From CAXDOZ01 sp963991145 (GTDB lineage Bacteria > Bacteroidota > Bacteroidia > Chitinophagales > JABDMM01), in assembly GCA_963991145.1 (NCBI GenBank), contig CAXDOZ010000017.1, positions 1 through 32,411 of the forward strand: a DNA stretch of 32,411 nt, read 5' to 3'. Shown in pieces: positions 29,937 to 32,411 of this stretch; the stretch's first letter is position 1; every line of letters begins with the position of its first letter. Made by a program: the position numbers and the translations under genes. Below the pieces are notes generated by a model, which did no database searches, had not been told where the DNA came from, and was given only the letters and a program-made list of their open reading frames with translations.

Positions 29937-30328
29937 GCTTCATTCAACTCAACAATCAGGTCTGGGTCGATTGAACTACTTACAGGACATGATTTAGCTG
30001 CAACCAATAGTTTCCCACGATCCTCTTTTAATAAGGAGTTTGGAAAAGTGATCTCCATTTTAATACTCGCAATTTTGCGAGGGTCGGAATGCATGATCTT
30101 TTCCATTTGGATCTCGGTGCCTTCCATATCAATTTCATTATCCAGGGCATAAATGCCCATGATTGTAAGAATACAAGATGCTAGAGAGGAGGCCATCAGA
30201 TCAGTAGGGGAGAAAGATTGACCTTGACCACGATTATCAACTGGAGCATCAGTTATTATTTCAGCTCCGGAACGATTGTGATAAAGCCTTGTACGTAAAC
30301 CCCCTAAATATTGAATATTGGCTGTCAT
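29933..30328 (-). CDS. OsmC/Ohr-family protein
   Basis: A 131-residue cytoplasmic protein of the family that includes thiol peroxidases reducing organic hydroperoxides. The two conserved cysteines are present: C52 in SSLASCILTIMG and C114 in KSCPVSSSI. The fold blocks QSFSPTDLMASSLA (37-50) and AKSCPVSSSI are typical. This matches the YhfA/OsmC-like branch rather than Ohr proper, but peroxidase activity is plausible since both cysteines are there. It is convergent with the TonB receptor gene (4-base overlap) and divergent from the gene at 30387. An exact palindrome CTAAATTTAG (30344-30353) lies in the divergent gap. Confidence 0.9.
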   Translation of the reverse strand: MTANIQYLGGLRTRLYHNRSGAEIITDAPVDNRGQGQSFSPTDLMASSLASCILTIMGIYALDNEIDMEGTEIQMEKIMHSDPRKIASIKMEITFPNSLLKEDRGKLLVAAKSCPVSSSIDPDLIVELNEA

Positions 30329-30343
30329 TGGCTTTGATTTTGA

Positions 30344-30353
30344 CTAAATTTAG
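30344..30353. promoter_or_regulatory. 10-bp palindrome in the divergent gap between osmC-like gene and barrel protein gene
   Basis: CTAAATTTAG is a perfect palindrome, 16 bases from the OsmC-family start. Read either way it contains TAAATTTA, one base off TAnnTTTG, so it may be a weak -7 element for the OsmC gene or an operator. Confidence 0.3.
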
Positions 30354-30386
30354 AAACTAATTAAAGGGAATAATTGTATTTCTGTA

Positions 30387-31166
30387 GTGGTGAGAATTCT
30401 ACTCTTTATATCGATTCTATTTCTGCCTCTTGCTTCATCGGCGCAAACCAAAAAGGAGTTAAGAGAAATTGAGTTAAAAGGGATCGTTTACAAGAACGAA
30501 TTCAGTTTTGGAGCCAGGGTGAATACCAATGGCTACACCGCCTTTGGAGAGATCGCGAGATTTCGAAAGGTTGATCTGAAGCAGGTTTTCCAGATCGAAT
30601 ACACCTATTTCAAAAGCTTCAAAGAGAAAAAGCAGCCAGTTCTGTTCAGCCCAAGCACCTTCGGAAGCAAAAAGGACTACTTCTACGGTAAACGGAACAA
30701 CTTCTGGACATTTAGATTCAATTTTGGCTACAGGAAAGAAATTGCCGGAAAAGCTGATAAGAAGGGAGTTACACTTTCCATGGTTTACATGGGAGGGATA
30801 TCATTGGGCTTTTTGAAACCCTATTACCTTAACCTTGCTATACCTGGTGCAGAACCATCAGATCAACCATATAGCCAGCCGGAAAAGTATTCTCAGGAGA
30901 ATGCTGAGAGATTTTTGGATAAATCACAGATAGACGGAGCCTCAGGAATCAGATATGGCTGGAGTGATATTGAACCTGTTCCCGGTGCACACGGTAAGTT
31001 TGGTCTAAACTTCGATTGGGCTAGTAAAGATGATTTCGTTAAAGCTTTAGAAGTTGGAGCATCTATAGATCTATATTGGAGAAGAATTCCAATTATGGTT
31101 TCAGACGATGGAACGAGATACTATTTAGGGCTTTATGCCAGCCTTCAGTTTGGAAAACGTTGGTAA
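30387..31166 (+). CDS. Outer-membrane barrel-like protein of unknown function
   Basis: The product is 259 residues. An N-terminal signal peptide (VRILLFISILFLPLASSAQ) precedes a region of alternating strands with many aromatic girdle residues (FSFGARVNTNGYTAFGEIARF, FWTFRFNFGYRKEI, GVTLSMVYMGGISLGF). It ends in YYLGLYASLQFGKRW, with an aromatic last residue as in outer-membrane barrels. This points to a conserved Bacteroidota beta-barrel of 8-10 strands. The function is unknown. The start is one of two tandem GTG codons (30387 or 30390); a TATTTCTG -7-like element (30377-30384, one mismatch) stands just before them. It probably has its own transcript. Confidence 0.75.
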   Translation: MVRILLFISILFLPLASSAQTKKELREIELKGIVYKNEFSFGARVNTNGYTAFGEIARFRKVDLKQVFQIEYTYFKSFKEKKQPVLFSPSTFGSKKDYFYGKRNNFWTFRFNFGYRKEIAGKADKKGVTLSMVYMGGISLGFLKPYYLNLAIPGAEPSDQPYSQPEKYSQENAERFLDKSQIDGASGIRYGWSDIEPVPGAHGKFGLNFDWASKDDFVKALEVGASIDLYWRRIPIMVSDDGTRYYLGLYASLQFGKRW

Positions 31167-31386
31167 AAACTGACTTTTTTTCACAGTATAGTCAAACAAC
31201 ACCTCCCAAAAACATCTTATAGAAAAGGAATTGAACCTGAAAGGAAAGTGGCTGTTCACCAATGAGTGAAAGGATTTTTCCGAATTGTAACATTTCGGTC
31301 AATTGCTTTGCAAAAGTCCTCTGTCAATAAGGATAAGACTAGTATTAGATTATATTTACAGCATCATTAAATCAACCTAAAATCAG

Positions 31387-32411
31387 ATGAAGAAGGTTTA
31401 TCTATTAAGTTCCTTGCTAATCGCAGCTGCCGCGGTTTCTCTTTGGTTTTTAAATCAAGAAGCACAGGTAGAAGTCACCGCTTCAAATTCCACTGAATCA
31501 GAATACAGTGAAGAACATAAAGCTCCAATTCAGGAGCGTAATGAATGGAAATGGGATTACCTGAATAATCTCAGAATGAATATCGATAAGGGATACGTGG
31601 ATCCTGCAGACTATTTAAATGCGGTTAATCAAGCCGATGCAATGCTTCAGAATGGTGCTCGTGCGCTAAATCTAACCTGGGAGCATGTTGGCCCAGATAA
31701 TGTTGGTGGTCGTACTCGCGCTCTTATGATCGACATGAATGATCCAAACACCATCTATGCAGGTGGAGTCTCTGGAGGTCTTTTCAAATCTACTGATGGA
31801 GCTTTGACCTGGACTTCTTTTGACTGCTTTGAGATCATGACTATCGTTTCAATTACTCAGGCATCAAATGGAGATATCTATGTTGGTACCGGAGAGGGTA
31901 ATTATGCCGTAACCAACACTGGTGGATTCGGTGGTGGTATCCCTGGCGATGGTATCTGGAAATCTACTGACGGTCAGAACTTCAACGTTCTTCAAAGCAC
32001 TGTAAGCGGTACACAACCTGGACCTGGAGTTGGAACCAACTTCGATTTCTCTTTTGTGAACAGACTAGGTTCTCACCCTACAAATCCTAATGTGATCTAT
32101 GCTGCAACAAGATCAGGAATTTGGAAAACTGAGGATGCTGGTTTGACCTGGAATCGTGTTCTGAATATGAGCAATGCAGGTGGTGTAGATCTGAAGGTTG
32201 CTAAGAATGGAAACATTTATGTAGCAGGATATAATCCGGCTTCAAGAATTCATAAATCAACTGATGAAGGAAATTCATGGAATATCATTAATTCAGGTAG
32301 CCCATGGCCAAACACTCTTGGTAGAATTGAACTAGCAATTGCTCCTTCTGATTTCAATGGTAATATCGTTTACGCTGCCGCTACTACTACAGCAGGTTGC
32401 CTGGAAGGTAT
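31387..32411 (+). CDS. Secreted BNR/Asp-box repeat (sortilin/VPS10-like propeller) protein, N-terminal part
   Basis: The first 341 codons are present; the frame is still open at the window end. MKKVYLLSSLLIAAAAVSLWF is a signal peptide or anchor, followed by an acidic linker and a helical stretch (WKWDYLNNLRMNIDKGYVDPADY). From about residue 98 the protein forms a beta-propeller with Asp-box repeats: STDGALTW, STDGQNF, TEDAGLTW and STDEGNSW, each preceded by an IYAGG- or IYVGTG-type strand. In Bacteroidota such proteins often end in a T9SS sorting domain, which would be beyond the window. The function is unknown; it may be a glycan- or matrix-interacting secreted protein. The gene stands 220 bases after the barrel protein, with TATATTTA (31351-31358) as a weak -7 candidate. 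Confidence 0.85.
   Translation, partial: MKKVYLLSSLLIAAAAVSLWFLNQEAQVEVTASNSTESEYSEEHKAPIQERNEWKWDYLNNLRMNIDKGYVDPADYLNAVNQADAMLQNGARALNLTWEHVGPDNVGGRTRALMIDMNDPNTIYAGGVSGGLFKSTDGALTWTSFDCFEIMTIVSITQASNGDIYVGTGEGNYAVTNTGGFGGGIPGDGIWKSTDGQNFNVLQSTVSGTQPGPGVGTNFDFSFVNRLGSHPTNPNVIYAATRSGIWKTEDAGLTWNRVLNMSNAGGVDLKVAKNGNIYVAGYNPASRIHKSTDEGNSWNIINSGSPWPNTLGRIELAIAPSDFNGNIVYAAATTTAGCLEG

Noticed and set aside
31255..31277. TTCAC/GTGAA stem followed by a short T-run as a terminator for the barrel protein gene
   Set aside because: The stem is only 5 bp, separated from the T-run by several bases and nearly 90 bases after the stop codon.

Overview
The window is chromosomal DNA from a Bacteroidota species, most likely a marine Flavobacteriales-type bacterium (Cryomorphaceae/Schleiferiaceae-like; this rank is a guess). 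Evidence for the phylum: type IX secretion sorting domains of type A (5488-7221) and type B/CHU_C (18600-22268), a CarboxypepD_reg-type TonB receptor, a GroEL ending in a GGM tail, SusC-era style lipoproteins with short lipoboxes, moderate AT-richness, and repeated -7 elements of the form TAnnTTTG placed a few bases in front of start codons. No tRNA, rRNA, CRISPR array, transposase or phage module was found, and there is no gene-free stretch above 300 bases; the longest gaps (about 160-225 bases) are 5327-5487, 22269-22493 and 31167-31386.

Layout. 1-5.3 kb is housekeeping: the end of groL with its terminator, a small lipoprotein, lipA and lipB converging tail to tail, a secreted protein of unknown function, an S41 (CtpA-type) protease and a long-chain flavodoxin. 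5.5-8.6 kb is a two-gene surface/secreted unit closed by a strong terminator. 8.6-13.8 kb holds a lipid-anchored double-VOC protein, a Crp/Fnr regulator, a stand-alone WYL protein and valS.

13.9-18.6 kb is a light/pigment operon: a DUF429 protein, an iron-sulfur PhrB-type (6-4) photolyase, a SRPBCC protein, a CrtD-type carotenoid 3',4'-desaturase and a CruF-type 1',2'-hydratase, joined by overlaps or tiny gaps. 18.6-22.3 kb, on the other strand, is a 1222-residue secreted adhesin-like protein with 14 cysteine-paired repeats.

22.5-29.9 kb is the core carotenoid unit: a MerR/B12-binding (CarH/LitR-like) regulator, an ECF sigma factor, crtI, crtB, crtYcd, crtZ and a TonB-dependent receptor, the last five tightly overlapped. 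The two pigment units together encode phytoene to lycopene to gamma-carotene, followed by 1'-hydroxylation, 3',4'-desaturation and 3-hydroxylation. The expected product is a saproxanthin-type monocyclic xanthophyll. No ketolase (crtW) or GGPP synthase (crtE) is in view. Pairing with a photolyase and a CarH-like regulator suggests a light-protection regulon. The gaps in front of the sigma factor and crtI carry inverted repeats, one of which contains the crtI start codon.

29.9-32.4 kb has an OsmC-family protein, an outer-membrane barrel-like protein and the start of a large secreted BNR/Asp-box repeat protein that runs off the window.
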